A program made the translations under genes and the position numbers. From contig NZ_KB904364.1 in NCBI RefSeq assembly GCF_000380065.1, forward strand, positions 45,769-109,768: 64,000 nucleotides of DNA, written 5' to 3'. The notes under the pieces are model-generated. The model made no database searches. It was not told where the DNA came from and saw nothing but the letters and a program-made list of their open reading frames with translations. Positions 1-8,380 of this stretch are shown here, piece after piece. The stretch's first letter is position 1; each line of letters starts with the position of its first letter. The DNA is from Streptococcus massiliensis DSM 18628 (GTDB taxonomy: Bacteria; Bacillota; Bacilli; Lactobacillales; Streptococcaceae).

Positions 1-147
1 CGTAAATAAGGTATTCTGCAAAACAGTTAACATGAGACCTGCAACTAGGGCTGAAACTCCAATCCCCAATCCAACAAAAGCATAAACACGTGAGTAAAAA
101 GCGTTGAGACCACTAGTCTCTTGAATGATTGTGTTATTGTTGTTCAT
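1..147 (-). CDS. Bax inhibitor-1/YccA family membrane protein, N-terminal part
   Basis: Only the first 49 codons lie in the window; the gene runs off the left edge. The translation starts MNNNNTIIQETSGLNAFYSR and continues into a hydrophobic segment, VYAFVGLGIGVSALVAGLML, which fits the first membrane helix of the streptococcal BI-1/YccA family. A GAGGAG Shine-Dalgarno site lies just upstream of the ATG. The family makes small multi-pass proteins linked to calcium leak or stress. The assignment rests on the N-terminus and on the usual streptococcal neighbours, an HD protein and acylphosphatase. Confidence 0.6.
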   Translation of the reverse strand, partial: MNNNNTIIQETSGLNAFYSRVYAFVGLGIGVSALVAGLMLTVLQNTLFT

Positions 148-169
148 AAATTCTCCTCTTTTCCAATAA

Positions 170-661
170 TTAATGTTTTAATTCCTTGCGATGGAAATGT
201 TTGCGATTTTTGATAGCCATTCTCATAGGCGTCAGTGCTTCCTTGATCGCCCAATATTTGTCTACCATGGTTACGATATAAGCCTCTTTATAACGCGGTG
301 GAGCTAATGTCGCCCCCCACATATGCTTGACAATAATGTCTTCTTCTTTTTTATTGAGATTCGTTATTTTTCTAGCATTACGAACAGCTAGGCGCGGATG
401 CACCCAAGCATGACTTTTATTAAACTTAGTCACGCGCCAATCGTAGAAAAAGAAATCATGTAACAGTCCACCACGAGCCGTACTACGCGCATCCCAACCT
501 AATTTTTTTGCAATTTTAAAGCTGGTGTAGCTAACATTGATCGAATGCTCTAAGCGATTAGAGTGCATATGTTGAGGAATATCCTCTAACTTTTGCACTT
601 TAGGATTGGCAATCAGCTGTCCCACATGAGCCATATATTCTTTATCTTGGTGGTAGGTCAT
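170..661 (-). CDS. HD-domain phosphohydrolase-like protein
   Basis: A 163-residue cytosolic protein with the HD-superfamily signature: a His in NRLEHSINVS near residue 40 and the HD pair in GGLLHDFFFYDW near residues 66-76, then a later H/D set (VKHMWG, TMVDKYW). The family consists of metal-dependent phosphohydrolases; no substrate can be assigned. It starts at the ATG at 661 with a GAGG ribosome site upstream, and ends 22 bases before the BI-1 gene, so the two are probably co-transcribed. The C-terminus is very basic (RMAIKNRKHFHRKELKH). Confidence 0.8.
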   Translation of the reverse strand: MTYHQDKEYMAHVGQLIANPKVQKLEDIPQHMHSNRLEHSINVSYTSFKIAKKLGWDARSTARGGLLHDFFFYDWRVTKFNKSHAWVHPRLAVRNARKITNLNKKEEDIIVKHMWGATLAPPRYKEAYIVTMVDKYWAIKEALTPMRMAIKNRKHFHRKELKH

Positions 662-706
662 ATCCTCACCTCCTATATCACTTTATTATACCGCAAATTC
701 TAAATT

Positions 707-1447
707 TTAGCTTAAAGCAAACATTAAAATTCCTGCTGCAACTGCTACATTCAGACTTTCGGCTTGTCCTTTCATAGAAATATGCAGGAGCTGATCCGCA
801 TTTTCAGCCATCTGTTGGCTAATTCCTTGCCCTTCATTTCCCATAACTAGGACAAAATCAGTCATTTTATCCACTTCTTGATAATCAATAGATTGCTTGG
901 ATAAAGTTGTTGCAAGTATAGGAAGATGGCTAGACTTTGCGCATGTTAAAAAGTTCGGCAACTGCATCCGATAAATAGGTAAATGAAAATGACTGCCCTG
1001 CATGGAACGTAGGGTTTTCATATTATAGATGTCAGCCGTACGGTTAGAAATAATAACTCCGTCAAATCCCGCTGCATCAGCTGTACGAATCATGGTCCCA
1101 ACATTTCCCGGATCCTGCACATCTTCAAGCATCAACCACTTGCCAGATAAGGCCTCGGGAACTTTTTGCTCACCAAAAGCAATCTCTGCGACAATCCCCT
1201 GAGGTGTTTTTGAGTCCGCTAGATCCGCAAGAACATTTTCTGCTACCCAATGAACTCGAGAAAAATTAGCCAAACGTTCTTCGTAGTCCACCAGAGCAAA
1301 TATGGATAAGATTTCTGCACCATTTGCCAGCGCTTCCTCAAAAAGATGCCAGCCTTCAATCAAGTAGGAAGCTTTTCGGTGTTTTTTTTCTTGTAATTTT
1401 TTAGCTTTTTTTACCAAAGGATTGGCTTTAGAGGTTATAATAGTCAT
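707..1447 (-). CDS. TrmH/SpoU family RNA 2'-O-methyltransferase
   Basis: A 246-residue SPOUT-class enzyme that transfers methyl from SAM to a ribose 2'-OH in rRNA or tRNA. The N-terminal substrate-binding part (SKANPLVKKAKKLQEKKHRK) is followed by the trefoil-knot motifs: DVQDPGNVGTMIRTADAAGFD (motif 1), VMGNEGQGIS (motif 2) and SLNVAVAAGILMFAL (motif 3). The reading frame stays open upstream to 1657, but that overlaps acylphosphatase on the other strand. The family N-terminus MTIITSKANP fits the ATG at 1447. This ATG has no Shine-Dalgarno site and sits six bases after a TATAAT, so the mRNA may be leaderless. Confidence 0.88.
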   Translation of the reverse strand: MTIITSKANPLVKKAKKLQEKKHRKASYLIEGWHLFEEALANGAEILSIFALVDYEERLANFSRVHWVAENVLADLADSKTPQGIVAEIAFGEQKVPEALSGKWLMLEDVQDPGNVGTMIRTADAAGFDGVIISNRTADIYNMKTLRSMQGSHFHLPIYRMQLPNFLTCAKSSHLPILATTLSKQSIDYQEVDKMTDFVLVMGNEGQGISQQMAENADQLLHISMKGQAESLNVAVAAGILMFALS

Positions 1448-1462
1448 AGAACCATTATACCA
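1411..1462. promoter_or_regulatory. Overlapping divergent promoters of the methylase and acylphosphatase genes
   Basis: On the minus strand an extended -10 TGGTATAAT (complement of 1454-1462) lies six bases before the methylase ATG at 1447. On the plus strand a TATAAT at 1436-1441, preceded by TTACCA at 1411-1416, points toward acyP and lies inside the methylase coding region. The two -10 boxes face away from each other only about 12 bases apart, so the promoters should compete for polymerase. Confidence 0.55.
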
Positions 1463-1477
1463 CACGGAGGTCATAAG

Positions 1478-1756
1478 ATGAAAAAAGTACGCATGATTGC
1501 CCAAGGTCGCGTCCAAGGAGTCGGTTTTCGCTGGGGTGTTTTTAGCCTGGCTCAGGAAATCGGTGGCATCACTGGACGAGTCTGGAACCGAGATGACGGC
1601 ACTGTAGAAATCCTCGCTCAAAGCGAAGACCCTAGTCTCATGGCAAAATTTATCCAAGAAATCAGAAAAGGTCCTACTCCATTTTCAAAAGTGACCTATC
1701 TAGACGTTACCATGAGCAACTTTGAAAGCTATTCTGACTTTAAAATTTCAAATTAG
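1478..1756 (+). CDS. acyP: Acylphosphatase
   Basis: A 92-residue protein of normal family length that hydrolyses acyl phosphates. The first half carries the phosphate-binding loop RVQGVGFRWGVF with the catalytic Arg, and GRVWNRDDGTVEI carries the catalytic Asn. A GGAGG site eight bases before the ATG supports the start. It is divergent from the methylase gene. The common streptococcal arrangement places it between that gene and yidC2, as here. Confidence 0.93.
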   Translation: MKKVRMIAQGRVQGVGFRWGVFSLAQEIGGITGRVWNRDDGTVEILAQSEDPSLMAKFIQEIRKGPTPFSKVTYLDVTMSNFESYSDFKISN

Positions 1757-1769
1757 GTCGCAAGAACTA

Positions 1770-1798
1770 TTGTTTATTTTACAAAAAAACAGTAGAAT
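1770..1798 (+). promoter_or_regulatory. yidC2 promoter
   Basis: TTGTTT at 1770-1775 and TAGAAT at 1793-1798 are separated by 17 bases, which predicts a 5' leader of about 55 bases before the GTG start of yidC2. Confidence 0.5.
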
Positions 1799-1860
1799 AG
1801 AAAGGTATATTTTTTAATGAATTAAAAATTTTACTATTCTTAGAAAAAGGAAAAAATAAA

Positions 1861-2787
1861 GTGAATAAATATTTAAAACGAATTCTTGGGTCAAGCATGA
1901 TCCTAAGTGCTTTGATTTTTCTATCTGGCTGTGTCCAAGTCAAAAATGGCAAGCCCTACGGACTGATTTGGGACTACCTAGGCAAACCAATGTCACTTGC
2001 CATTGAATATTTTGCTAATAATCAAGGCTTAGGCTATGGTATTGGGCTGATTATCGTCGTTATTCTTGCTCGATTAATCATTTTCCCATTAGGGATTTAC
2101 CAATCAAAAAATGCAACTTACCACTCTGAAAAGCGTAACTACCTCAGTCCAATTTTCACGCCGATCAATGAGCGTATGAAAAATGCTGAAACGCAGGAAG
2201 AAAAACTGGCAGCGCAACAAGAACTGATGGCTGCTCAAAAAGAGCACGGTGTCAGCATTATGGGAGGAATAGGCTGTCTTCCAATCCTCATTCAACTTCC
2301 TTTCTTTTCTGCTATCTACTTTGCCGCAGCTAACACACCCGGTATTAAAGAAAGCGTCTTTTTAGGAATTAACCTTGGTAAGCCAAGTATCCTCCTCACT
2401 GCTATTGTAGCGATTCTTTATTATTTGCAAAGTCGAATGTCTATGTATGGACTTGACCAAGAACAGCGCGATCAGATGAAAAATATGATGTACATGTCAC
2501 CAATCATGATGATTATGTTCTCTATTGGTGCCCAAGCTGGGGTTACTCTCTATTGGGTTGTCGGTGGTCTTTTCCAAATCTTGCAACAACTCGTCATCAA
2601 CTACTGGGTTCGTCCAAGCATGAAGAAAAAAGTAGCTGCTGAATTTGAAGCCAATCCACCCAAATGGGATAAATACAAGAACACTCGCACTAAAGACGTT
2701 ACTCCAAAAGCGACTGGCGCTATCAGTACAAATCAGCACAAAAAGAAAAAATCTAATCGCAATGCTGGAAAACAGCGTTCTAGATAA
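1861..2787 (+). CDS. yidC2: Membrane protein insertase YidC2 (lipoprotein)
   Basis: A 308-residue Oxa1/YidC/Alb3 insertase that places membrane proteins in the lipid bilayer alone or with SecYEG. It starts at GTG, with a purine-rich AAAAGG site upstream. The N-terminus is a lipoprotein signal (ILSALIFLSGC, Cys-24 region), so the mature protein is lipid-anchored. The 60KD-IMP domain follows, with five hydrophobic segments and the hydrophilic-groove Arg in VVILARLIIFPLGI. The strongly basic tail (HKKKKSNRNAGKQRSR) is typical of the YidC2 paralogue and binds ribosomes. A terminator follows directly. Confidence 0.92.
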   Translation: MNKYLKRILGSSMILSALIFLSGCVQVKNGKPYGLIWDYLGKPMSLAIEYFANNQGLGYGIGLIIVVILARLIIFPLGIYQSKNATYHSEKRNYLSPIFTPINERMKNAETQEEKLAAQQELMAAQKEHGVSIMGGIGCLPILIQLPFFSAIYFAAANTPGIKESVFLGINLGKPSILLTAIVAILYYLQSRMSMYGLDQEQRDQMKNMMYMSPIMMIMFSIGAQAGVTLYWVVGGLFQILQQLVINYWVRPSMKKKVAAEFEANPPKWDKYKNTRTKDVTPKATGAISTNQHKKKKSNRNAGKQRSR

Positions 2788-2788
2788 G

Positions 2789-2830
2789 AAAAAAGGACAA
2801 GGTTCAATGAATCTTGTCTTTTCCTTTTTT
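2789..2830 (+). terminator. Terminator after yidC2
   Basis: An A-rich left arm ending in GGACAAG pairs with CTTGTC and a T-rich right arm that ends in TTTTTT. It begins two bases after the yidC2 stop. Confidence 0.75.
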
Positions 2831-2834
2831 ACAT

Positions 2835-2868
2835 AAAATAAAAACGCTGAGTTTAGCGTATTTATTTT
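2835..2868 (-). terminator. Terminator after greA
   Basis: AAAATAAAAACGCT pairs with AGCGTATTTATTTT with one mismatch. On the minus strand the hairpin is followed by T-rich sequence, so it terminates greA; the symmetry may let it act in both directions with its neighbour at 2789. Confidence 0.65.
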
Positions 2869-2874
2869 AGTTTA

Positions 2875-3357
2875 TTAGGCTGTTTTTTCGACTTTAAGAA
2901 TTTTCACGTCGTAGCTGCCAACAGGTGTCTCAACGGTTGCCGTATCCCCTGTTTTCTTACCAATCAGGGCCTGACCGATTGGACTTTCATTTGAAACCTT
3001 ACCTGCAAAAGCATCAGCTCCAGCTGAACCAACGATCATATAGGTCTCTTCTTCACTTTCACCGACTTCCTGAATGGTTACAGTCTTTCCAATCGCCACT
3101 TCATCTTTTGCAACAGCATCACTATCCACAATCTCTGCATAGCGAATTTTCGTCTCAAGACTTGAAATTTGTCCTTCAACAAAAGCTTGTTCGTCCTTAG
3201 CTGCTTCATATTCACTATTTTCTGACAAGTCACCATAAGAACGAGCAACCTTAATTCGTTCTACTACTTCTGGACGACGAACTAGTTTTAATTCTTCTAA
3301 TTCTTGCTCCAATTTTTCTTTTTCTGCCAAGGTCATTGGGTATGTTTTTTCTGCCAT
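2875..3357 (-). CDS. greA: Transcription elongation factor GreA
   Basis: A 160-residue factor that rescues backtracked RNA polymerase by stimulating transcript cleavage. The N-terminal coiled coil (about residues 10-75, [20 protein letters not shown]) has the acidic tip [18 protein letters not shown]. The C-terminal FKBP-like domain ends in [14 protein letters not shown] and [11 protein letters not shown]. The ATG at 3357 gives the standard start MAEKTYPMT; the open frame 14 codons further up is not expected. It is the last gene of the mltG-greA run and is followed by its own terminator. Confidence 0.95.
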   Translation of the reverse strand: MAEKTYPMTLAEKEKLEQELEELKLVRRPEVVERIKVARSYGDLSENSEYEAAKDEQAFVEGQISSLETKIRYAEIVDSDAVAKDEVAIGKTVTIQEVGESEEETYMIVGSAGADAFAGKVSNESPIGQALIGKKTGDTATVETPVGSYDVKILKVEKTA

Positions 3358-3394
3358 AATTTTTATTCTCTTTTCTATATTTATTAAAATCAAT

Positions 3395-3424
3395 AACATT
3401 ATGCAGGTTGCCCTGCATAATGTT
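3395..3424 (-). terminator. Perfect hairpin between mltG and greA
   Basis: Two 13-base arms (3395-3407, AACATTATGCAGG, and 3412-3424) are exact reverse complements around a 4-base loop. The hairpin overlaps the mltG stop codon and lies in the greA leader. The following minus-strand sequence is only moderately T-rich, so it may be a partial terminator or attenuator that adjusts greA relative to mltG. Confidence 0.55.
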
Positions 3425-5114
3425 AATTGGATGAACTATTTTTGGTTAATTTACTGTTTACATGTTCTTCAACGTTTTTACTATGCTCTTCAAATGTTTG
3501 AGCAAAATAGACATTTCCTGTCTCAACATTTGCCACAAAGTAAAGATAATCTGTCTTATTTGGATTGATTGCTGCTTCAATAGCGGATTTACCGGGATTA
3601 TCTACTGCCCCTGGCATTAGTCCTGCGTTTTTATAAACATTGTAAGGAGAATCAATCTCTGTGTTAATTGCTGCATCCTCGGCTAGACTTGTCTTTTGAC
3701 CAAGTTTGCCTTGTGCATAAAGGATAGCAATATTGCTTTGCAATGGCATGCCTTGATTGAGACGATTGTAGAAGACACTGGCAATATTCTTACGATCTGT
3801 ATCAGTAGCTCCCTCTTTCTCAACCAATGAAGCAATTGTTAAAGCCTCGTTGACGGTCAGGTTTTTGCTAGTCAGAACGCCATAATAGTTTGTCATGGTT
3901 TGGTTCATCGTTGCAAGCATTTGATCAATCAGATCTTCCACAGTCGTTTCCTGACCATAGTTATAGGTCGCTGGGAAAAGATAGCCTTCTAAGCGATATT
4001 TAACACCTGTATCCTTAGCTGGAAGACTTCCTAAAAGCTGTGGATATTTAGCAATTTCACGATTGATAAAAGCATCGTCTTGTATCGCCTTCAGAAAATC
4101 AGCCGCTTTAAATGGAGTTTTTTCCTTCTTTTTTGAAGCAGCATTAACTGTTACAGTTTGGGCAATCTGGTCAATCGTATAACCTTCTGGAATTGTTACT
4201 CTACCAATTACCGGAGGTTGTGGTGTATCTGTTCCACCTTCCTCTAATTTCTTGGCAATTGTGTCTAGATCCATACTCTTTTGTAGATTGTAGTAGCCTG
4301 ATTGGAAATTCCCATAATTTTTAAATTTTGTATAGAAATTAAAAATCTGCGCACTTTTAATCAAACCAGCCTTTTCAAGAACTGTTCCGACCTGCTTATT
4401 ACCAGAGCCTTTCGGAATTTCTACAGTGACATACTTAGTATCCTTAGTATTTACCGGTTCTAGACCAGATGAAACAAAACGATAGGCCATAAAACCAGTT
4501 ACAGCAAGACCTAACAAGACAAGAGCAGTCACGCTCCAAATGATCCGACTAACAATCTTATTTTTCTTCTTAGCCTTATGGTACTTGCTAGCGGCATGCT
4601 TAGCACGAGATCGTGTTACAGGCTCGTCTTTTGCTTCCTCATGTGGTGCGACAAATACACTAGGCTGAACATCCCGCTTTTTCTCCAAAGATTGTGCCGA
4701 AAGGTTAGTCTTCACATCATCAGGCTGAGAGGGCTGTTCTGTTTGTTCAGACGCTAAATCTTCTTGTGAAGGCGTCTGCAAGTCTTCTTGAGGAATATTC
4801 TCCGTTACTGGCTGGCTATCTGTCCGATAGGAAACAGACAACTTACGCGTATATGCTTCTTCTTGTTCTGGTTCCTGTGATTCAACTTGGTTTCTCTCTT
4901 TAGTAAACAACTGATCCAAGCTAGAATCAGTCAACTGACTAGCATTATTCACAGAAAGAGGTTGTTCCTCTAACTCATCACGAGTGCCAAGTTCATGAAG
5001 CATTTCATCTGAGTCTAACTGCTGATTTTTAGAAAGATCAGTCCGTTTTAAGTCCCTTAAAATCTGATCCTTAAAACTCAGTTTTTCCTCATTTTCTTTA
5101 TTATGATCAGTCAA
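3423..5114 (-). CDS. mltG: Endolytic murein transglycosylase MltG
   Basis: A 563-residue single-pass membrane enzyme that cuts nascent glycan strands; in streptococci it works with peripheral peptidoglycan synthesis. A long, charged, low-complexity cytosolic region (residues 1 to about 185, rich in Q, E and S) precedes one membrane helix ([20 protein letters not shown]). The extracellular part has a LysM-like segment and the YceG catalytic domain with the Glu in [13 protein letters not shown]. The start is a TTG at 5114 with a strong AGGAGG eight bases upstream. A TATAAT near 5240 implies a leader of about 120 bases. It is transcribed toward greA. Confidence 0.93.
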   Translation of the reverse strand: MTDHNKENEEKLSFKDQILRDLKRTDLSKNQQLDSDEMLHELGTRDELEEQPLSVNNASQLTDSSLDQLFTKERNQVESQEPEQEEAYTRKLSVSYRTDSQPVTENIPQEDLQTPSQEDLASEQTEQPSQPDDVKTNLSAQSLEKKRDVQPSVFVAPHEEAKDEPVTRSRAKHAASKYHKAKKKNKIVSRIIWSVTALVLLGLAVTGFMAYRFVSSGLEPVNTKDTKYVTVEIPKGSGNKQVGTVLEKAGLIKSAQIFNFYTKFKNYGNFQSGYYNLQKSMDLDTIAKKLEEGGTDTPQPPVIGRVTIPEGYTIDQIAQTVTVNAASKKKEKTPFKAADFLKAIQDDAFINREIAKYPQLLGSLPAKDTGVKYRLEGYLFPATYNYGQETTVEDLIDQMLATMNQTMTNYYGVLTSKNLTVNEALTIASLVEKEGATDTDRKNIASVFYNRLNQGMPLQSNIAILYAQGKLGQKTSLAEDAAINTEIDSPYNVYKNAGLMPGAVDNPGKSAIEAAINPNKTDYLYFVANVETGNVYFAQTFEEHSKNVEEHVNSKLTKNSSSN

Positions 5115-5283
5115 ATACCTGACCTCCTTTTAAGAGTTGAGCTCGTTCAGCCAGAAAAAAGGGTGAACCTGATTTCCATTTATAGCTAAACGCGCTATTA
5201 GGATTGTAGCAACAAAAGTGCCCCTATCCATAATCTCTAATATTATATCTTAAACAGCCTATAAATGCAACGACTTTCTTTGG

Positions 5284-5775
5284 TTAAACTGGAGCTTCCC
5301 AAACCATATCATACCAGATCTCACCAGCATAAGTCGATGCAGATAAACCTTCATTGACAAAACCATGTTTTTCATAGTAGTGAATCAGATAATCGTGACA
5401 GGTTAGGTTAATCCCTAATCGTCCATCTTGAACCGCTATTTTCTTCATTGCTTCAATGAGTTTCCGTCCGAGACCCAGACTCTGTGCTTCTGGCGCAATG
5501 GAAAGGCTAGTGATTGAAATATAACCATTTGGTAGATGACTAAGATCTTCAACTTTCTCAAAAGAGGAATCTATCAAATAGCGCTCTGGGCGAACAGGTC
5601 CTTCTAAGTAGCCTTGAATTTTTCCATCAACTTCTGCTACTAAAAAACTAGTTTGAATCTTTTTAATGTGATCCGCCAAAGCTTCACGACTAATCGCTTC
5701 TTCGGAACTAAAATTTGCCCATTCAATCGCTACGATCTCGTCTAAATCCCTAAGTTGTGCCCGCCTAATCTGCAT
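5284..5775 (-). CDS. GNAT family N-acetyltransferase, copy 2
   Basis: A 163-residue Gcn5-related acetyltransferase. The acetyl-CoA loop is SIAPEAQSLGLGRKLIEAM near the middle, and the C-terminal part reads [21 protein letters not shown]. It is clearly a paralogue of the gene just upstream: both share the TCHDYLI.YYE..GF block and end WYDMVWE. I chose ATG 5775 because AAAGGAG lies six bases away; the adjacent ATG at 5778 is possible. It overlaps the end of copy 1 by 11 bases, so translation is probably coupled. The substrate is unknown. Confidence 0.85.
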   Translation of the reverse strand: MQIRRAQLRDLDEIVAIEWANFSSEEAISREALADHIKKIQTSFLVAEVDGKIQGYLEGPVRPERYLIDSSFEKVEDLSHLPNGYISITSLSIAPEAQSLGLGRKLIEAMKKIAVQDGRLGINLTCHDYLIHYYEKHGFVNEGLSASTYAGEIWYDMVWEAPV

Positions 5776-6313
5776 CATCTGCTCCTTTATAATCAGAGTT
5801 TTCCCAGACCATGTCGTACCAAGTCGCACCGCCGTGGCTTGAATCGGACTCTCCCTCATCATTAAAACCATTCATCTCATAGTAAGAAATAAGATAATCA
5901 TGACAGGTTAAGCTGACCCCTGCACGGTTTTGCTCCTTAGCAATCTCTTTTAAAGCCGCCAGAAGCAAGGTTCCTAGTCCTTGTCCTTTGTAAGCAGGAG
6001 AAATGGATAAACTTTGAATTGCAATATAGCCACCTGTCGGTGGATTTCTGACAACCTGTTCAAAAAGATCATCTGTTAGGTGACGGTTAGCAACGGCTGG
6101 TCCAACCACATAGCCGGCCAACTGGTTTTCTACTTCAACGACTAAAAAAGTATCTGCTATAAGAGAAAGCCGCTGACGCAAAGCTGCTGGACTAGCTGCT
6201 TCTTCTGGGCTAAAATTTTCTTCTTCAATACGCACGATGTCCTCCCAATCACTTGGCAGGACATTACGAATGAAGGTATTTTCATTAACTTCTATTTTCA
6301 TGCTATTGTACAT
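5765..6313 (-). CDS. GNAT family N-acetyltransferase, copy 1
   Basis: A 182-residue acetyltransferase with the acetyl-CoA-binding motif [19 protein letters not shown] and the C-terminal block [25 protein letters not shown] 6313 overlaps the murC stop; the ATG at 6301, right after that stop (MKIEVNEN), is an equally good start by termination-reinitiation, and neither has a clear ribosome site. The position after murC is conserved in streptococci, which hints at a cell-envelope role, but the substrate cannot be read from the sequence. Confidence 0.85.
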   Translation of the reverse strand: MYNSMKIEVNENTFIRNVLPSDWEDIVRIEEENFSPEEAASPAALRQRLSLIADTFLVVEVENQLAGYVVGPAVANRHLTDDLFEQVVRNPPTGGYIAIQSLSISPAYKGQGLGTLLLAALKEIAKEQNRAGVSLTCHDYLISYYEMNGFNDEGESDSSHGGATWYDMVWENSDYKGADDAD

Positions 6314-7634
6314 TACTGCTTAGGTTTGACAAGAGGTGCTCAAAAGAGTATTCATAAGTTTGAATGTCGCCTGCCCCCATAAAGACATAGACTGCATTGT
6401 CATGATCCAGCAGCGGGGACACATTGTCCACAGTGATGACTTGCGCTTTCTTGACAATCTTAGCCGCCAAGTCTTCGACCTTGACATCACCGTGGTCAAC
6501 CTCACGCGCAGACCCGTAGATTTGCGCCAAATAAACCGCGTCTGCTTGGTTGAGTGCTTCTGCAAATTCGTCTAAAAGGGCAATGGTTCGCGTAAAGGTA
6601 TGCGGTTGGAAAATTGCTACGATTTCCTTGCTTGGATATTTTTGGCGAGCCGCATCTAAGGTAGCTATGATTTCTGTTGGGTGATGGGCAAAATCATCAA
6701 TAATCGTCGTACCATTAACGATTTTCTCAGTGAAGCGACGTTTGACACCAGAAAAAGTCACTAAATGCTTTCTTACCAGATTTAAATCAAAGCCCGCTGT
6801 GTAAAGCAAACCAATCACAGCTGTTGCATTCATAATATTGTGACGACCAAAGGTTGGAATCTTAAACTCACCCAGTTCTTTTCCACGGAAGGAAACCTTA
6901 AAGCTAGAACCTGTCGTTGAGCGCAGCAGGTCATGGGCAACAAAATCATCACCTTCATTAAAACCATAGTAATAAATCGGCGCATCTGACTTAATGCGAC
7001 GGAGATTTTCATCTTCGCCATAGACAAAAAGTCCTTTGGTAATCTGCTTAGCGTAATCATTAAAGGCATTAAAGACGTCTTCAAGACTTGTAAAATAATC
7101 TGGATGATCGAAGTCAATATTGGTGATGATTGAATATTCTGGGTGATAAGGCATAAAGTGGCGCTCGTATTCATCTGATTCAAAGACAAAGTACTCAGTC
7201 CCCACAGAACCACGCCCAGTTCCATCTCCAATCAGATAAGAGGTATCTGTGATATTTGAGAGGACATGCGACAAAATCCCTGTCGTTGAAGTCTTTCCAT
7301 GAGCTCCAGCTACACCAAAGCTAGTGAACTGGCGCATGAACTCTCCTAAAAATTCGTGATAACGCTTATAGATCAAGCCATTTTTATCCGCATAGGCAAT
7401 TTCCACATTGTTATCTGGACGAAAAGCATTCCCAGCTATAATCTCAATATCGCCTGTAAGATTTTTCTCATCAAAAGGAAAAATAGCAATTCCTGCCTGC
7501 TCTAGTCCACGTTGGGTAAAATAATATTTTTCCACATCGCTTCCCTGAACCTTATAGCCCATTTGATGAAGCATAAGGGCAAGAGCACTCATGCCTGATC
7601 CTTTAATTCCGATAAAATGGTAGGTTTTTGTCAT
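6303..7634 (-). CDS. murC: UDP-N-acetylmuramate--L-alanine ligase MurC
   Basis: A 443-residue Mur ligase that adds L-Ala to UDP-MurNAc in the cytosol, the first peptide step of peptidoglycan synthesis. The N-terminal UDP-binding loop is [16 protein letters not shown], the ATP loop is [15 protein letters not shown], and the central domain has [13 protein letters not shown] and [10 protein letters not shown]; the C-terminal domain has [11 protein letters not shown] and [10 protein letters not shown]. The start is ATG 7634 ([12 protein letters not shown]); an upstream in-frame ATG would overlap the preceding gene. It lies in a run with the unknown gene 22 bases upstream and two GNAT genes downstream. 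Confidence 0.96.
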   Translation of the reverse strand: MTKTYHFIGIKGSGMSALALMLHQMGYKVQGSDVEKYYFTQRGLEQAGIAIFPFDEKNLTGDIEIIAGNAFRPDNNVEIAYADKNGLIYKRYHEFLGEFMRQFTSFGVAGAHGKTSTTGILSHVLSNITDTSYLIGDGTGRGSVGTEYFVFESDEYERHFMPYHPEYSIITNIDFDHPDYFTSLEDVFNAFNDYAKQITKGLFVYGEDENLRRIKSDAPIYYYGFNEGDDFVAHDLLRSTTGSSFKVSFRGKELGEFKIPTFGRHNIMNATAVIGLLYTAGFDLNLVRKHLVTFSGVKRRFTEKIVNGTTIIDDFAHHPTEIIATLDAARQKYPSKEIVAIFQPHTFTRTIALLDEFAEALNQADAVYLAQIYGSAREVDHGDVKVEDLAAKIVKKAQVITVDNVSPLLDHDNAVYVFMGAGDIQTYEYSFEHLLSNLSSNVQ

Positions 7635-7656
7635 AATATTTGCTATCTCTTTTCTT

Positions 7657-8253
7657 TTAATTCTGATCATCTAACTGAGTCAGGTTTAGTTCCTGAGCAA
7701 TTTTGCGTTCACGTTGGCTAGGTTGTTCTTTTTGATTATAAATCTGACTTTTCTTCAGGAAGTCGTAATTATTTTTCTTAGGTTTTTCAGTCGGTTGAAT
7801 TTGCTGCTCACGATTATAGGTTGGAGCAATATCAGCCAAAATATAGTTATCTTGGTGTAAATTTTGACCTAATCGAGTGAACTTCCCTGCCTCTTCCTTT
7901 ACCAACAGAGCAGTTGGCTTGCTAGTTACTTTCTGTTTTTTACTGAAATTATGCGTTTTAGCAGGAGCATCAGAGCGCAAATAGGCCGCTGAACGCTTCT
8001 TTTTCAAATCTGCTCGCGCTTCCTCACGCGCTAATTCTGCATAGGTCTTAGTAGGTTTCAACTCTTCTCTTAGATTGGTTGGATGTGGCGCCTGAGTGCT
8101 ACCTGCGATAGGCTGCCAATCCAAATAATTTTTCTCAACATAGTCACCTAAAATATTACTAATCAAGTCACTATCATCATAGAGATTCATCTGCGGCATT
8201 GGCGTAAGCATAGGCTCACCGTCTGCCACAAGGGGAAATAATTTTTCTGTCAT
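7657..8253 (-). CDS. Conserved protein of unknown function between snf2 and murC
   Basis: A 198-residue hydrophilic protein with no signal peptide or membrane helix and no motif I recognise. The N-terminal 50 residues ([20 protein letters not shown]) could fold as helices. The rest is charged and rich in K, Q, E and N, probably largely disordered, with a possible coiled coil around [21 protein letters not shown]. It ends 22 bases before murC, and the same gene order is found in the pneumococcus, so it is a real gene, perhaps linked to envelope or division functions; that link is inference from position alone. Confidence 0.75.
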   Translation of the reverse strand: MTEKLFPLVADGEPMLTPMPQMNLYDDSDLISNILGDYVEKNYLDWQPIAGSTQAPHPTNLREELKPTKTYAELAREEARADLKKKRSAAYLRSDAPAKTHNFSKKQKVTSKPTALLVKEEAGKFTRLGQNLHQDNYILADIAPTYNREQQIQPTEKPKKNNYDFLKKSQIYNQKEQPSQRERKIAQELNLTQLDDQN

Positions 8254-8380
8254 TCTTCTTTCCTCTTCTTTTTACTCATGAGGGCAAATCTTATTTCAAC
8301 ACTTCATTATAACCTATTTAGCTGAATTTTCAAGACCTAGCATTAATTTTCTTAACTTGGGAGCTAAAAAAGGCAAAAGA

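Noticed and set aside
1448-1657. N-terminal extension of the methylase to 1657
   Set aside because: It would overlap acylphosphatase on the opposite strand, and the extra residues do not match the family start MTIITSKANP.
2645-2836. 63-codon frame across the end of yidC2
   Set aside because: It overlaps yidC2 in another frame and continues through the terminator; no ribosome site is seen.
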